Assembly: GCF_003326675.1 (NCBI RefSeq)
Contig: NZ_JPWF01000002.1
Coordinates: forward strand, 434,001-498,000
Length of the DNA stretch: 64,000 nt
Source: Thalassospira profundimaris
Lineage (GTDB): Bacteria > Pseudomonadota > Alphaproteobacteria > Rhodospirillales > Thalassospiraceae
Reading direction: 5' to 3'
Shown: piece after piece, positions 42,433 through 53,063 of the stretch
Layout: every line of letters starts with the position of its first letter
Numbering within the stretch: the first letter of the stretch is position 1
Translations under genes and position numbers: made by a program
The notes under the pieces: model-generated
What the model saw: only the letters and a program-made list of their open reading frames with translations
Told to the model about the DNA's origin: nothing
Database searches by the model: none

Positions 42433-43759
42433 ATTGCCACAATCAGATCAAATAAATTCTTACAAAATAGGAATACTTACCTCATTTTTATTAGTAATAC
42501 CATTTTGCAAAATAAACGCAAACGGACTAGACATATCATTATCGGGAAAATCACAACTAATATTAATAAACGTCACAATAATATCATTAATTATAGCAAC
42601 AAAATTAAAAATTAAAGATATTACAATCCCATCGCTAATACCACTTATAATGATTTCATTAATTTATTTTTCAACATCAATAAACTCTGATTTATTTGCA
42701 AAATCCACAGAAAGGGCACTAATAACACTCATCCCCTCATTTCTCATATTAATTCTCATTCAAAAAATAAGAAATATAGATATTTTTTACGTCGGAATAA
42801 TTAAGTCCTTATCTTATATTTGTGCGTTTTCTGTATTATACGCCATAATTGGCATAATATACAGCAATAACTACATATCAACACGATCTTATGAAATAAT
42901 TGACATTCAAATATTTGGATTGAAGCTGGAACAAATAATCGCCAATAGAGCATTTTACTATGGAAATGACAAATTTTACATCCAAAGGCATGCCGGCATA
43001 CTCCCCAACCCAAATGGCTTGGGACTGCTTTGCGCAATCATATTCGGCTTCTCCTACAACAAGTTGCTATCCCGACGAATGCGAAATTTCATCCGCATAG
43101 TCTCGATAGCAGGTTTGATAATTTCTTTCTCCCGGATGGGAATTTTATTATTCGCTGTAACTACAGTATATATTAACATCAAATCTTCAAATATACGTCA
43201 AATTTTCACAGCTTTCTGCTTCGTGATCGTAATTTCATTTAGCTTAGCTGTATCATCATTTTCCGCCACTCAATCACACCAAGCAACATTTCTGCCCACC
43301 ATTTTAAATCACGAAGTTTTCAGCTTGGGAGAACGCAGTCAATTACTAGCCGCAGCATGGAATGGATTTATCAACAACTGGCTAATTGGCGTTGGTTTCG
43401 GCGTAGGATCTGATTACCTGTTCCCTGACGCATCAAACATCAAAGCAGTCCATTCGGTATTCATGAACTCTCTGGTTGAAACAGGAATTTTTGGAACATT
43501 TTTATTAACTACGATTTGGATTTCACCAATATTCATTTCCAATCGTTCAAAATTGAGATCCGATAATCAGTCAAATTTTTCGCACATAACTGCCGGCGTC
43601 CTACTAGGACTTTTTGTTGCAGAAGCATTCGATTTAAGCGTAACCAGATTCCATTACATACACTTGATATTCGTTGCCCTGCTTGGAATTTGGCTATCCC
43701 TTCGACAAAATGCCAACGTGTCAGAAACAGAAGATGCTCACAGTTCTCAAACGCCATAA
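42383..43759 (+). CDS. Wzy/O-antigen ligase-type polytopic membrane protein
   Basis: This 458-residue protein has about ten to twelve hydrophobic helices and a large loop near 290-345. The late motif GVGFGVGSDY followed by HSVFMNSLVETGIFG matches the Wzy_C/O-antigen ligase pattern, in which the His is functionally important. It should polymerise or ligate the glycan in the periplasm. The gene is strikingly AT-rich with many ATA, TTA and AAT codons, unlike the rest of the window, as is common for wzy genes acquired by transfer. It overlaps the upstream glycosyltransferase by 50 bases and the next gene by 26. Confidence 0.8.
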   Translation: MQSGQNFEKLFSQIINKLPQSDQINSYKIGILTSFLLVIPFCKINANGLDISLSGKSQLILINVTIISLIIATKLKIKDITIPSLIPLIMISLIYFSTSINSDLFAKSTERALITLIPSFLILILIQKIRNIDIFYVGIIKSLSYICAFSVLYAIIGIIYSNNYISTRSYEIIDIQIFGLKLEQIIANRAFYYGNDKFYIQRHAGILPNPNGLGLLCAIIFGFSYNKLLSRRMRNFIRIVSIAGLIISFSRMGILLFAVTTVYINIKSSNIRQIFTAFCFVIVISFSLAVSSFSATQSHQATFLPTILNHEVFSLGERSQLLAAAWNGFINNWLIGVGFGVGSDYLFPDASNIKAVHSVFMNSLVETGIFGTFLLTTIWISPIFISNRSKLRSDNQSNFSHITAGVLLGLFVAEAFDLSVTRFHYIHLIFVALLGIWLSLRQNANVSETEDAHSSQTP

Positions 43760-44804
43760 CTGCCTCGCGAGCCAATGGAACCACGCCGCTGACAACATTG
43801 GCGGCGCCTGGGCATGGCATCGATGGGAACTTCTTGAAGCACGCAGCAATTGGGCTCGTACGAGTGATTTATCCTTTGCGATTGCAGATCAACAGGACAA
43901 CTCAAAACTCTTGGCTCTGATCCCACTTGTCGCTGTCCTGCCGAAACGTGCCCAACACTTTCTAGGACCGCATCTTGAAAGTACCGGAGGGCCTGCCATT
44001 GACAGCAAGCTGCCTAGAAGAACACAAGACAAAGTGCGTGCGCTGATAGCACAGGAAATCGAACAACTGGCGCAACGCGAAGCAGCAAGAAGAGTGGACC
44101 TTTCATGTCCGCCACTAGCTCCGGACCTCGTGCTTGCCTCACATCCCCTTCCAAACCCTTTGTGCCATTTTGGCTACTCCGATGCTTCTACACAATCCTG
44201 GTTGCTTAATCTCGCCGACATGGGCGAGAACGAGATTTGGTCGAACCTAGAACATCGTTGCCGAAAACAAATTAACAAGGCAAAACGCAACCAGTTATCG
44301 GCGGACTTGATCACACCGGACCATTCTTTACTAGATACTTACTATGCCCTGCATCTGGAAACTTGCCGTCGCAATAGCATCCCCCGGCATCCAATAGGAT
44401 ATTTTGAGTCCATATTTAACGATGTGGCTGAGGCTGGTTTGTCCAAAAGCTGTATCATTAAAAGAGGCTCTACTATTCTGGCGATTCATAATTTTCTGGT
44501 CTACAAAAACAAGGCCCTTTATTGGACGACAGCCGGAAGTAATGATGCCTTGAAGCTATGCGCAAATGATTTTGGTATCTGGCATGCCATAACCGAATTC
44601 ACCAAACATTCGGTAGATCATTTAGAATGTGGCGAAGCATTTCCGGGCCCACGACAGGACAAACTGAAGGGCCTAAACGACTTCAAAAAGTCATTTGGCG
44701 GCACTTTGTATCCTTATTTCCGCGGGCAAAAAATTTACCGTCCGATTACTGAGGCGATAATGGAGATTGCAAGAAATCTGCGACAGGGCGGGACGAAGAA
44801 GTGA
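43734..44804 (+). CDS. FemAB/GNAT-type aminoacyl- or acyl-transferase
   Basis: This 356-residue protein resembles the FemAB-like acetyltransferase family (Acetyltransf_6/BioF2-like). A central helix carries RCRKQINKAKRN, the usual basic helix of this fold. The core GSTILAIHNFLVYKNKALYW and the ending LECGEAFPGPRQDKLKGLNDFKK (split here only by reading) match the second GNAT half. It probably adds an acyl or amino-acid group to the glycan. The start at 43734 avoids a 20-residue extension that lies wholly within the upstream coding region. Four bases overlap the next gene. Confidence 0.72.
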   Translation: MLTVLKRHNCLASQWNHAADNIGGAWAWHRWELLEARSNWARTSDLSFAIADQQDNSKLLALIPLVAVLPKRAQHFLGPHLESTGGPAIDSKLPRRTQDKVRALIAQEIEQLAQREAARRVDLSCPPLAPDLVLASHPLPNPLCHFGYSDASTQSWLLNLADMGENEIWSNLEHRCRKQINKAKRNQLSADLITPDHSLLDTYYALHLETCRRNSIPRHPIGYFESIFNDVAEAGLSKSCIIKRGSTILAIHNFLVYKNKALYWTTAGSNDALKLCANDFGIWHAITEFTKHSVDHLECGEAFPGPRQDKLKGLNDFKKSFGGTLYPYFRGQKIYRPITEAIMEIARNLRQGGTKK

Positions 44805-45550
44805 ACACAACAGAACAACAGCACTTTAATGAACGCGCTGCAGGCTACGAGACCGAAATCGGGACAGAATATCCACAAGCACTTAAGTGGCGCTTGATTG
44901 AGAAGTATTCAGGCGCAGGTCAAACAATCGTAGATATCGGAGGCGCAAATGGCCGTCATGCAGTCGACCTCGCACGACATGGCCGTAAAGTAACCTGCGT
45001 CGACTTGAGCCCCGGCATGCTCGAACAAATGCGTCTACGTGATGAATTTCTGAGTCTCCAGGAAGAACAGCGACCAACCCCTGTCGTATCGAAAGCACAA
45101 TGTTTACCCATCGCCAGCAATTCGGCGGACATGGCCTATTGCTTTGCCACTCTTCTATTGATGCCAGATCAGGAAGAAGCAATTTCCGAGCTTGTACGCA
45201 TCGTAAAGCCCGGCGGCTTCATCATTCTGGATATTGCCCGTCCATGGAATGTGAGTTGGTTCTACTGGGACCGCCACTATAAGAAGCTTGGCTTTCCCGG
45301 TATATTTCCCTTGTCATCAGCCCGGACAAAAAAACTTTTCCTGAATCTGAACTGTTCTATGTTGGAGAAAATCGCCACCGGGCTCCTAAGCCAGCTCCTG
45401 TATCTACCTTTCATAGAAAATGGCACAAACTTGCGTAGCTGGATCCACAAGAAAGGACAGTCACCAGATATCGACGGCAAAATGACCGCAATACTTCCAG
45501 GTTTTGCCAACCGAGACTACATCGTACTGCAGAAAGGCCTCTTACCTTGA
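44801..45550 (+). CDS. SAM-dependent methyltransferase (class I)
   Basis: This 249-residue protein carries motif I IVDIGGANGRHAVDLA, an acidic ribose-binding end of strand two (VTCVDLSPGML) and a post-strand-four Pro/Gly region (VKPGGFIILDIARPW). This is the UbiE/Methyltransf_11 plan. The start is GTG within a GTGA overlap with the preceding stop, so translation is coupled. It probably methylates the sugar, lipid or an intermediate of the same pathway. The final strand-rich end overlaps the flippase start (TTGA). Confidence 0.82.
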   Translation: MNTTEQQHFNERAAGYETEIGTEYPQALKWRLIEKYSGAGQTIVDIGGANGRHAVDLARHGRKVTCVDLSPGMLEQMRLRDEFLSLQEEQRPTPVVSKAQCLPIASNSADMAYCFATLLLMPDQEEAISELVRIVKPGGFIILDIARPWNVSWFYWDRHYKKLGFPGIFPLSSARTKKLFLNLNCSMLEKIATGLLSQLLYLPFIENGTNLRSWIHKKGQSPDIDGKMTAILPGFANRDYIVLQKGLLP

Positions 45551-47028
45551 TCCACAAGGCATCCAGGAAAACGCTTGGCTTCCTGAAAAGCGATCTCGGT
45601 GTTCGATTTGTTGCCGAGGGGTTTGTACGATCCAACGCCTTTATACTCACTCCTCTTCTCTCCTGGTCTTTGGGGGCTGCTGTTTTTGGCAGCTACCTTC
45701 AAATCATGAGTCTGTCATTTGCGTTTGTGCCACTTGTTTCGGCGGGGCTTGGCTTCACACTCATCCGCAAGCTGGCAGGCCACAGCGACAGCTCCGACGC
45801 CCCAAGATTGCTTGTCGCAGCAATCACAATTGTCAGTATTCTATGCCTGATACTTGTCGTAATTCTCGCACTTGCGATCGAAGAAATCGCAACTTACCTG
45901 TCGCTTGTCTCTATCCAAAACGCAGACTGGCTGATCTTCGCCATCCCCGTTCTAGCTTGGCTCTTTGCTATAGAAGCTCTGATCGGTGAATATTTACGGG
46001 CAATGATCAAAGCTCGAAAGTCTCTCTATGCCCAGATCGCGGGCTTCGCGATTCAAATGTTGCTGATTGCGGTCATTCTGACCTTTGGAAGACTAAGCTT
46101 GGAGACAGCGTTATTTGCGATCGCCGCCGCAAAATTTTCGGTCATTTTATGTCTTTTGACACCAGAATTAATCCGCCTATCCAGGTTTGATCATTCAAGA
46201 AACAGGAGCAACCTTCTTCAGGTTTCCATCAGCGGCCTTCCCTTCATGTTGGCTGGACTTGCTGAATGGGCAGGCAATCTCGGAGACAGATTGATTGTGG
46301 GACGTTTTCTGGGTGCAGAAGCCGTAGCACAATATGGTGCCAGCATCATGATTTTATCCATTCTATCTGCGTTAGGCGCCCCAATATGGTGGCTGCTTTT
46401 CCCAAAAATTTCGGGACATGTGCGCAGAGGAGAGATTGACGATTGCTGTCACGTGGCAAAGTGTCATACAATGCTATTTGCGGAGTTGGCGCTGCCTGCA
46501 TTAGCGTTGGCAATTTTGATCGTTAACCCCGCTGTTTCGATACTATTGAACAGCCAGGTCGGCAATTTGACACCGGTAATCATCGTCGCGGGCTTTGCGA
46601 TACTCACATCGCAGATGACGACAGGCTGGGAATATTACCTTGTCTCCATTTCATCCGGAAAAAGATTGATGTCTGCTGCAATTTCTTGCTCATTGCTCGG
46701 CTTCATCACCGCATGGCAACTTGCGCCAATATGGGGACTAACCGGTATCGCTTGCGGCATACTCCTAGGTAAACTGTGCCTTGCAGCATTTTTTGGTATC
46801 ACTGCGAACAGAAACGGCTTTGACGGATGGGCTTGGCCCTTCGCCAAGATTGCGGCACTCTCATGCACAAACAGCTTGTCATTGATCGCCACCTATTGGT
46901 TGGTACAAGGCCTAACTCAGTCCTTGCCACCGATCTATGAAATTGCAATCACTTTGCTGATATATACCATAATCTATGGTGCCGGAAGATTGCTGCTTAA
47001 ACCTGCTCTGCCGCTGCCAAGCGTTTGA
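45547..47028 (+). CDS. Wzx-type polysaccharide flippase (MATE/MOP superfamily)
   Basis: This 493-residue protein has about twelve to fourteen membrane helices and no large soluble domain. GNLGDRLIVGRFLGAEAVAQYG in the middle is the usual start of the second bundle of oligosaccharide flippases. It should flip lipid-linked repeat units across the inner membrane. The start is TTG, in a TTGA overlap with the methyltransferase stop. Its 3' end overlaps the convergent wecB gene by 32 bases, which closes the plus-strand operon. No terminator is visible there. Confidence 0.82.
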   Translation: MIHKASRKTLGFLKSDLGVRFVAEGFVRSNAFILTPLLSWSLGAAVFGSYLQIMSLSFAFVPLVSAGLGFTLIRKLAGHSDSSDAPRLLVAAITIVSILCLILVVILALAIEEIATYLSLVSIQNADWLIFAIPVLAWLFAIEALIGEYLRAMIKARKSLYAQIAGFAIQMLLIAVILTFGRLSLETALFAIAAAKFSVILCLLTPELIRLSRFDHSRNRSNLLQVSISGLPFMLAGLAEWAGNLGDRLIVGRFLGAEAVAQYGASIMILSILSALGAPIWWLLFPKISGHVRRGEIDDCCHVAKCHTMLFAELALPALALAILIVNPAVSILLNSQVGNLTPVIIVAGFAILTSQMTTGWEYYLVSISSGKRLMSAAISCSLLGFITAWQLAPIWGLTGIACGILLGKLCLAAFFGITANRNGFDGWAWPFAKIAALSCTNSLSLIATYWLVQGLTQSLPPIYEIAITLLIYTIIYGAGRLLLKPALPLPSV

Positions 47029-48148
47029 TGAGGATCTCTGATATCACCTCAGCGGCTTGACCTCTGCCCTGAATGTCACGCCATTTATTGACAGACGGCT
47101 CATCCACGTCCGCCGACAGCGTTCGTTCGAGCTCGTCCGAAAGTCTCGCACCACATGCTCCCGCGAGCTTACCCAACCCAAGATCAATAATCTCGGGTCG
47201 TTCCGTAACATCGCGCATTACAATAATTGGCACGCCACAATATGGGGCCTCTTCCTGCATCCCACCAGAATCACTAATCACGACACGGGCCTTTGGTAGA
47301 AGGGTCATCATTTCGTCATACGGCAGTGGCTCGACAAAATGCAGATTAGGCAACGCAGAGTCAAAATGGCGTTCGACAGTTTCACGAACTTTTGGATTGG
47401 GATGAACGGGCCAAACGAAGTCAATTTCCGGATGGTTTTTGACGGTTCCTTCAAGGTTTTCGCAAAATGCATCCAAAGCCCCCTGCAGGGCTTCTCTGCG
47501 ATGCATGGTTACAAGCACAAAAGGCTTACTTCCCGGATGAAAATGCTCGCCATCGCCAAACCGCTGAAGCCCGCTGTTTTCTTCCTGCGTCGCGACCAGA
47601 CTATCAATCCCCGGATTTCCCACAATGTGAATGCAGTTTTCCGCAATCCCCTCTTGCAGAAGGTTCTCCTTCGCAATTGGTGTCGGGGCCAAATGTATCG
47701 AAGCAATACGCGCAATCATTTGCCTCAACCCTTCTTCCGGCCAAGGATTGTTGATGTTGTGGCTTCTTAAGCCGGCCTCGACATGTGCAACCGGGATATG
47801 GTTCAAGAACCCTGCCATAGCCCCGCCAAATGCGGAAATGGTATCCCCCTGCACAACAACAAGGTCAGGCTTCCTTGCCTGAAACTCTCGGTCCAGCGCA
47901 GAAATCACACGTCGCTGTATTTCGGCAGCCGGTTGCGCATGGGTCATCAAGTCAAAGTCAACATCTACCTTCAAGTGAAGGCTGTGGATTGCTTGGTCCA
48001 TAAGACTTCTGTGTTGCCCCGTCGAATAGACGCGTACACGTGCCTCACCCAGCTTCGCCCGCAAAGACCGAATAACCGGCGCTAGTTTAATGAACTCCGG
48101 CCTAGTTCCTGCGACGATTGCAATGTGCTTTGGTACGTTGGTAGTCAC
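46997..48148 (-). CDS. wecB: UDP-N-acetylglucosamine 2-epimerase, non-hydrolysing
   Basis: This 383-residue enzyme has AIVAGTRPEFIKLAPVI at the N-terminus, HVEAGLRSHN in the first domain and the signature SDSGGMQEEAPYCGVP in the second. It interconverts UDP-GlcNAc and UDP-ManNAc, supplying ManNAc units or their derivatives. It is transcribed leftward with a glycosyltransferase six bases upstream. Its 3' end overlaps the flippase gene on the other strand. ManNAc dehydrogenase (WecC) is not visible, so the product is either used directly or oxidised by an enzyme encoded elsewhere. Confidence 0.9.
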   Translation of the reverse strand: MTTNVPKHIAIVAGTRPEFIKLAPVIRSLRAKLGEARVRVYSTGQHRSLMDQAIHSLHLKVDVDFDLMTHAQPAAEIQRRVISALDREFQARKPDLVVVQGDTISAFGGAMAGFLNHIPVAHVEAGLRSHNINNPWPEEGLRQMIARIASIHLAPTPIAKENLLQEGIAENCIHIVGNPGIDSLVATQEENSGLQRFGDGEHFHPGSKPFVLVTMHRREALQGALDAFCENLEGTVKNHPEIDFVWPVHPNPKVRETVERHFDSALPNLHFVEPLPYDEMMTLLPKARVVISDSGGMQEEAPYCGVPIIVMRDVTERPEIIDLGLGKLAGACGARLSDELERTLSADVDEPSVNKWRDIQGRGQAAEVISEILIKRLAAAEQV

Positions 48149-48154
48149 GCGATC

Positions 48155-49345
48155 TTATTCCTCGTTTGACGAGTGCGGGAAATCATTAGTGTTTTGCGAT
48201 AGTAGATCAGCCATGCTTTTTCCAGCAAAAACAGGCGAGAACCACTTTTCAAAATGTTTTCTACTGGCATTCCCAATTTCCAACCATCTTTCACGGGATG
48301 CGCTAAAACCTTCAAAGACATGCTTGTAGCCTTCTGCATCTCCTTGGCACCACAGGATGGGTGCATTTTCATACTCGCTGGCAGCAAATCTATCGGGCCG
48401 ATTTAAGATAACCGGCAAACCGACCAGTCCGGCTTCAATCACTGTTTTAGGGATTTCGGCATAAGAAGTGTGGGCAGCAAAGACGTCAAATTTTCTGAGA
48501 GTTTCGACCAGCTCTTTATTACGCATAGACGGTATAAAACGAACTGTGGTTTCTTTTCCATTACGCTCCACCCAGTCTTTGAGATCGGACAAGCAAGGAC
48601 CATTCCCGATAACCGTTAAATGCCATCCTTCAAGGTCTCTAAGACCATGCAGAATTGGAAGCGGGCTTTTGCCCGGAACCAAACGACCAACAGTGACAAT
48701 TTTCAAAATGCCGCTCGCTGAATAACTGGTTTTGGCGTTCTCTGGCCCTACGTCGACCGCATTCGGGATGACGCAGACTTTCGATCGATAGGCGGCCGGA
48801 ATAGAAGCAATGATCGGACTATATACAGGTGCCAAAACATCAAGGTTTTTGTGCGCAAAAGCCCGCGCACTTCCCTCCAGAAATCGTATGCATTTATTTT
48901 TTAAAGACAGCTTCGCTGTCGGAGGCAGGTGCGTAAACGTTGTATGAATACTCGCAATGGACCTGCACTTTAAGGCATCTGCCAAAATGGCAGCAAATTT
49001 GCCCGCAAATGTATCGCCGTAGGCGCGCACCACAAAATTATCCTGTTTGGATAACCGTGGCACAACTTCCCGCTTCACAACAACACGCATCAAAACTGCA
49101 GAAAAGCCCACCGACCGAAGCAATCCAGAAACAGATAGCAAGTTTAGGGATATGAAAGAATATTCCTTGGAGCCGCACAGGTAACCAACAACTTCTTTTG
49201 CCGCATTGTCCTCAACAAGAGAGATAACAACAACCCGTTGAAACCTGTTGTCCGGATTGAAGTATCCAGGAGAAAGCTCTCCTTTTTCAGCCCATTCGGT
49301 AATCCGGGCAGCAACAACGACAATCAGGGTTTTCGACAAAACCAA
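48155..49345 (-). CDS. Glycosyltransferase family 4 protein
   Basis: This 396-residue GT-B enzyme has the central VCVIPNAVDVGPE junction, KIVTVGRLVPGKSP at the start of the donor domain, and the late EIPKTVIEAGLVGLPVIL (E-x7-E-like motif with Glu residues at the donor site). The acceptor domain is less conserved. It belongs to the same glycan pathway as wecB, six bases away, and the two form a short leftward operon. The 247 bases between its start and the terminator at 49593 show nothing recognisable beyond an AT-rich promoter-like patch. Confidence 0.83.
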   Translation of the reverse strand: MVLSKTLIVVVAARITEWAEKGELSPGYFNPDNRFQRVVVISLVEDNAAKEVVGYLCGSKEYSFISLNLLSVSGLLRSVGFSAVLMRVVVKREVVPRLSKQDNFVVRAYGDTFAGKFAAILADALKCRSIASIHTTFTHLPPTAKLSLKNKCIRFLEGSARAFAHKNLDVLAPVYSPIIASIPAAYRSKVCVIPNAVDVGPENAKTSYSASGILKIVTVGRLVPGKSPLPILHGLRDLEGWHLTVIGNGPCLSDLKDWVERNGKETTVRFIPSMRNKELVETLRKFDVFAAHTSYAEIPKTVIEAGLVGLPVILNRPDRFAASEYENAPILWCQGDAEGYKHVFEGFSASRERWLEIGNASRKHFEKWFSPVFAGKSMADLLSQNTNDFPHSSNEE

Positions 49346-49592
49346 GGTCCCTTAAGCAACAATGATATTCAATATTCGAACTTAGCGGTCAGAGATGCAA
49401 ATTTTCTAAAGAATAGCTTACCCCTATAAACCAATCGAAATCTGATAGAAAGTTTGTCGAAGACCTAAGGTCTTCCTGCGGTGAACTACTGCTCACACAA
49501 AAAGACCCGACCTGCTCTTGAGCTTGGATGCCACATCAAAAGTTTCTGTTCCAAATCAAGGGGATTGAACGTTCAGAAAACCTGCATCCAAA

Positions 49593-49636
49593 ATGAAAAA
49601 GCCCCTCGACCAGTCCGGTCAGAGGGGCTTTTTCAT
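49593..49636 (-). terminator. Strong Rho-independent terminator (bidirectional)
   Basis: A perfect 15-base stem, ATGAAAAAGCCCCTC with its complement, encloses an inner GACC/GGTC pair. The arms carry A5 and T5 runs, so it can work in both directions. It lies 20 bases after the YegP-like gene's stop on the minus strand and also shields the polysaccharide side. Confidence 0.9.
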
Positions 49637-49656
49637 GGTTGGTTTCGAAAGATTGA

Positions 49657-49842
49657 TCAGTCTTTCGGCGTGCAGGTCATGCCATTGCGTTCGGCATTGG
49701 CAAGGCAATCAGATTTCTTCGAATAGCCCTGCGTCGAGGCCCCGACGATATTGCCGTTCTTGGCGGTACGTCGCCAGCGCCAGCCATCCTTGCCTTCGTA
49801 AATTTCCCAGCGGTCACCGCGCTGATCGGTACATTCAGACAT
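49657..49842 (-). CDS. Small YegP/DUF1508-like protein
   Basis: This 61-residue protein is a single copy of the YegP-type fold: WEIYEGKDGWRWRRTAKNG, then ASTQGYSKKSDCLANAE. The W-x-W-R-x-x-x-x-N-G pattern is the family hallmark. E. coli YegP has two such units; single-unit forms are common in Alphaproteobacteria. Two extra Cys residues near the C-terminus (Cys46 and Cys57 by count) could pair. Function is unknown. GAGGTGA precedes the ATG and a strong terminator follows, so it is an independent small gene. Confidence 0.8.
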   Translation of the reverse strand: MSECTDQRGDRWEIYEGKDGWRWRRTAKNGNIVGASTQGYSKKSDCLANAERNGMTCTPKD

Positions 49843-49915
49843 GCGTCACCTCGTTTGCTACGTTTTATCCCGTTGCAAGGATGACGCCCGAACCGATGGT
49901 CTGTGACGCAAAAAC

Positions 49916-50794
49916 TTACGATCCCAAATACCGCCCAAGATGCTCCACCAGCATCCTGATTTTCGGGCTAAGGTGCCGGTTGGTCGGATAGATCGCCCAG
50001 ATGCCTTCGTCTGAAGGCTGATATTTGGTCAGGACCGGGATCAAATCACCGCTGGCGATCCAGGGATCAACGTAATAGTCGGGCAGTTGCACGATCCCGA
50101 TCCCCTTAAGCGCCGCATCAAGCAAAGCCTGCCCGCTATTGGCATGGATCGATCCGTGAATGCGGATGGTGCGTTCGCGCCCGTCCTCTTCAAAGCGCCA
50201 GTAATCAAGCGTCCCGACAAGGCAGTTATGGTGATTAAGCTCCGAAAGGGAATAGGGCTCGCCGCGCTTGGCGATATAGCTTCGTGCTGCACAGGCATAA
50301 AGACGGCGGGTCGAAAGTTGCTGGGTCATCAGGCTTCCGGTCGTGCCCTCCAACCGGCCCAGACGGATCGCCATGTCATAACCTTCAAGCACCAGATCAA
50401 GCTTCTGGTTGGTGAAACGGCACTGGACTTCAAGATCGGGATAGCGCGCCACAAAATCATTCACCAGCGGCGCAATCACGGTTTCCCCATAGGTTGTCGG
50501 CGCGGTCAGTTTCAGCTTGCCGCGCGGCACCTCGGTCAGGTTGCCAATCGCGCGCTCCGCCTCGCCCAGACCATCAAGCAACTGACGGCAATGCTGATAA
50601 TAAATCTGTCCGGCCTCGGTCACGCTGACCTTGCGCGTGGTGCGGTAAAAAAGCTGGGTGCCAAGCTTTTCTTCAAGGGCGGTGACCTGTCGGCTGACCT
50701 GGGCGACTGAAATGCCAAGCTGCTTGGCCGCCGCGGTAAAGCTTTGGCGTTCCGATACGGCGATAAATTCGCTGATCCCGTCCCAGGCATTCAT
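49916..50794 (-). CDS. LysR-family transcriptional regulator
   Basis: This 292-residue protein has the N-terminal winged helix (FIAVSERQSFTAAAKQLGIS, then VSRQVTALEEKLGTQLFYR) and a two-lobed effector-binding domain from about 90. Length and layout are standard. It is divergent from the formaldehyde dehydrogenase gene, with 118 bases between starts, and so is the likely regulator of that gene and possibly itself. LysR control of this pathway is not the usual textbook arrangement (FrmR, NmlR or FlhRS elsewhere). A T-N11-A dyad is present in the gap. Confidence 0.88.
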   Translation of the reverse strand: MNAWDGISEFIAVSERQSFTAAAKQLGISVAQVSRQVTALEEKLGTQLFYRTTRKVSVTEAGQIYYQHCRQLLDGLGEAERAIGNLTEVPRGKLKLTAPTTYGETVIAPLVNDFVARYPDLEVQCRFTNQKLDLVLEGYDMAIRLGRLEGTTGSLMTQQLSTRRLYACAARSYIAKRGEPYSLSELNHHNCLVGTLDYWRFEEDGRERTIRIHGSIHANSGQALLDAALKGIGIVQLPDYYVDPWIASGDLIPVLTKYQPSDEGIWAIYPTNRHLSPKIRMLVEHLGRYLGS

Positions 50795-50822
50795 GGCAAT
50801 TGGCCCATATTATTACACAACA

Positions 50823-50837
50823 GTAAAAGTCATTTAC
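50823..50837. promoter_or_regulatory. Candidate LysR box (T-N11-A dyad)
   Basis: GTAAAAGTCATTTAC has five-base arms GTAAA/TTTAC and fits T-N11-A. It is 28 bases upstream of the LysR start and 75 bases upstream of the dehydrogenase start, the expected position for a shared recognition site. Confidence 0.5.
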
Positions 50838-50870
50838 CAAAATACCGGATTATCAAACTGAGTGAAATAA

Positions 50871-52037
<1,167 letters not shown>

Positions 52038-52112
52038 TCATTGATAGTTTGATTGAAAATCTGCGCCAGTGCCGGAAAAACTCCGGTACTGGCCGATCAG
52101 AAGGAGGCCCGA

Positions 52113-52970
52113 ATGGGTATTGAAAACGCGTCAAGCAACAAGGTGTTTGGCGGCTGGCAAAAGCAATACACCCACCCGTCTGCTGTATTGGGCTGTGACA
52201 TGCGCTTTGCCATCTTCCTGCCGCCACAGGCAGGCAACGGCACCAAGGTTCCGGTGATGTACTGGCTTTCGGGCCTGACCTGTACCGATGAAAACTTCAT
52301 GCAAAAGGCCGGTGCGTTTCGCGTTGCCGCCGAACTCGGCATTGCGATTGTCGCCCCGGACACCAGCCCGCGCGGCGAACACGTCCCTGATGACGAGAAC
52401 GAGGCCTATGATTTCGGCAAGGGTGCGGGCTTTTACGTCAATGCCACCCAGGAACCCTGGGCACGCAATTACCGCATGTATGATTACGTGACCAAGGAAC
52501 TGCCGGAATTGATCAAGGATCACTTCCCGGTCAGTGACGAGGCCGTCATTTCCGGCCATTCGATGGGCGGGCATGGTGCGCTTATGATTGCGCTGCGCAA
52601 TCCCGGCACCTTCAAATCCGCCACCGCCTTTTCACCGATTACCAATCCGATCAATTGCCCGTGGGGCCAAAAGGCACTTGGCAATTATCTGGGCGATGAC
52701 AAATCGGTCTGGAAGGCATGGGACAGCTCGGAACTGATGAAGGCCGCCACGGCAAGCGATGCCCGGACACCGGCACTGGTTGATCAGGGCGATGCCGACG
52801 GCTTCCTTGCCGAACAGCTTAAACCAGAAGCCCTTGAAGCTGCTGCCAAGGCATCAGGCTATCCACTGACCCTTCGGATGCAGGATGGCTATGACCATAG
52901 CTATTACTTCATCTCGACCTTTATCGAAGATCATATCCGCTTCCACGCCAAGCATCTTGGCCTGAGCTGA
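52113..52970 (+). CDS. S-formylglutathione hydrolase
   Basis: This 285-residue alpha/beta hydrolase releases formate and glutathione from S-formylglutathione. The nucleophile is Ser150 in GHSMGGHG, with Asp227 (DQGDADGF) and His262 (GYDHSYYF) completing the triad. [15 protein letters not shown] near residue 60 and APDTSPRG are family hallmarks. The start at 52113 follows AAGGAGG; a TTG 60 bases upstream is in frame but has no such site. It forms an operon with the dehydrogenase and ends before a terminator. The equivalent E. coli gene is frmB or yeiG, and fghA is used in other organisms. Confidence 0.93.
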   Translation: MGIENASSNKVFGGWQKQYTHPSAVLGCDMRFAIFLPPQAGNGTKVPVMYWLSGLTCTDENFMQKAGAFRVAAELGIAIVAPDTSPRGEHVPDDENEAYDFGKGAGFYVNATQEPWARNYRMYDYVTKELPELIKDHFPVSDEAVISGHSMGGHGALMIALRNPGTFKSATAFSPITNPINCPWGQKALGNYLGDDKSVWKAWDSSELMKAATASDARTPALVDQGDADGFLAEQLKPEALEAAAKASGYPLTLRMQDGYDHSYYFISTFIEDHIRFHAKHLGLS

Positions 52971-52991
52971 TTGCACCCCGATCTTCGGTTT

Positions 52992-53045
52992 CCCCCGGCA
53001 CGCCGCCACGTACCCGTCTCCCCCCTGGCGTGTCGGGGGCTTTTG
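52992..53045 (+). terminator. Rho-independent terminator after the formaldehyde operon
   Basis: Arms CCCCCGGCACGCC (52992-53004) and GGCGTGTCGGGGG (53027-53039) pair with one G-U and are followed by CTTTT. It ends the plus-strand operon 22 bases after the stop and faces the convergent bioN gene. Confidence 0.8.
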
Positions 53046-53063
53046 CCCCCTACTCAGACACCA

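Noticed and set aside
40329-45550. An exosortase/PEP-CTERM system, suggested by the deacetylase and FemAB-like genes
   Set aside because: No exosortase, no PEP-CTERM protein and no typical regulators are present. The remaining genes fit a Wzx/Wzy polysaccharide locus.
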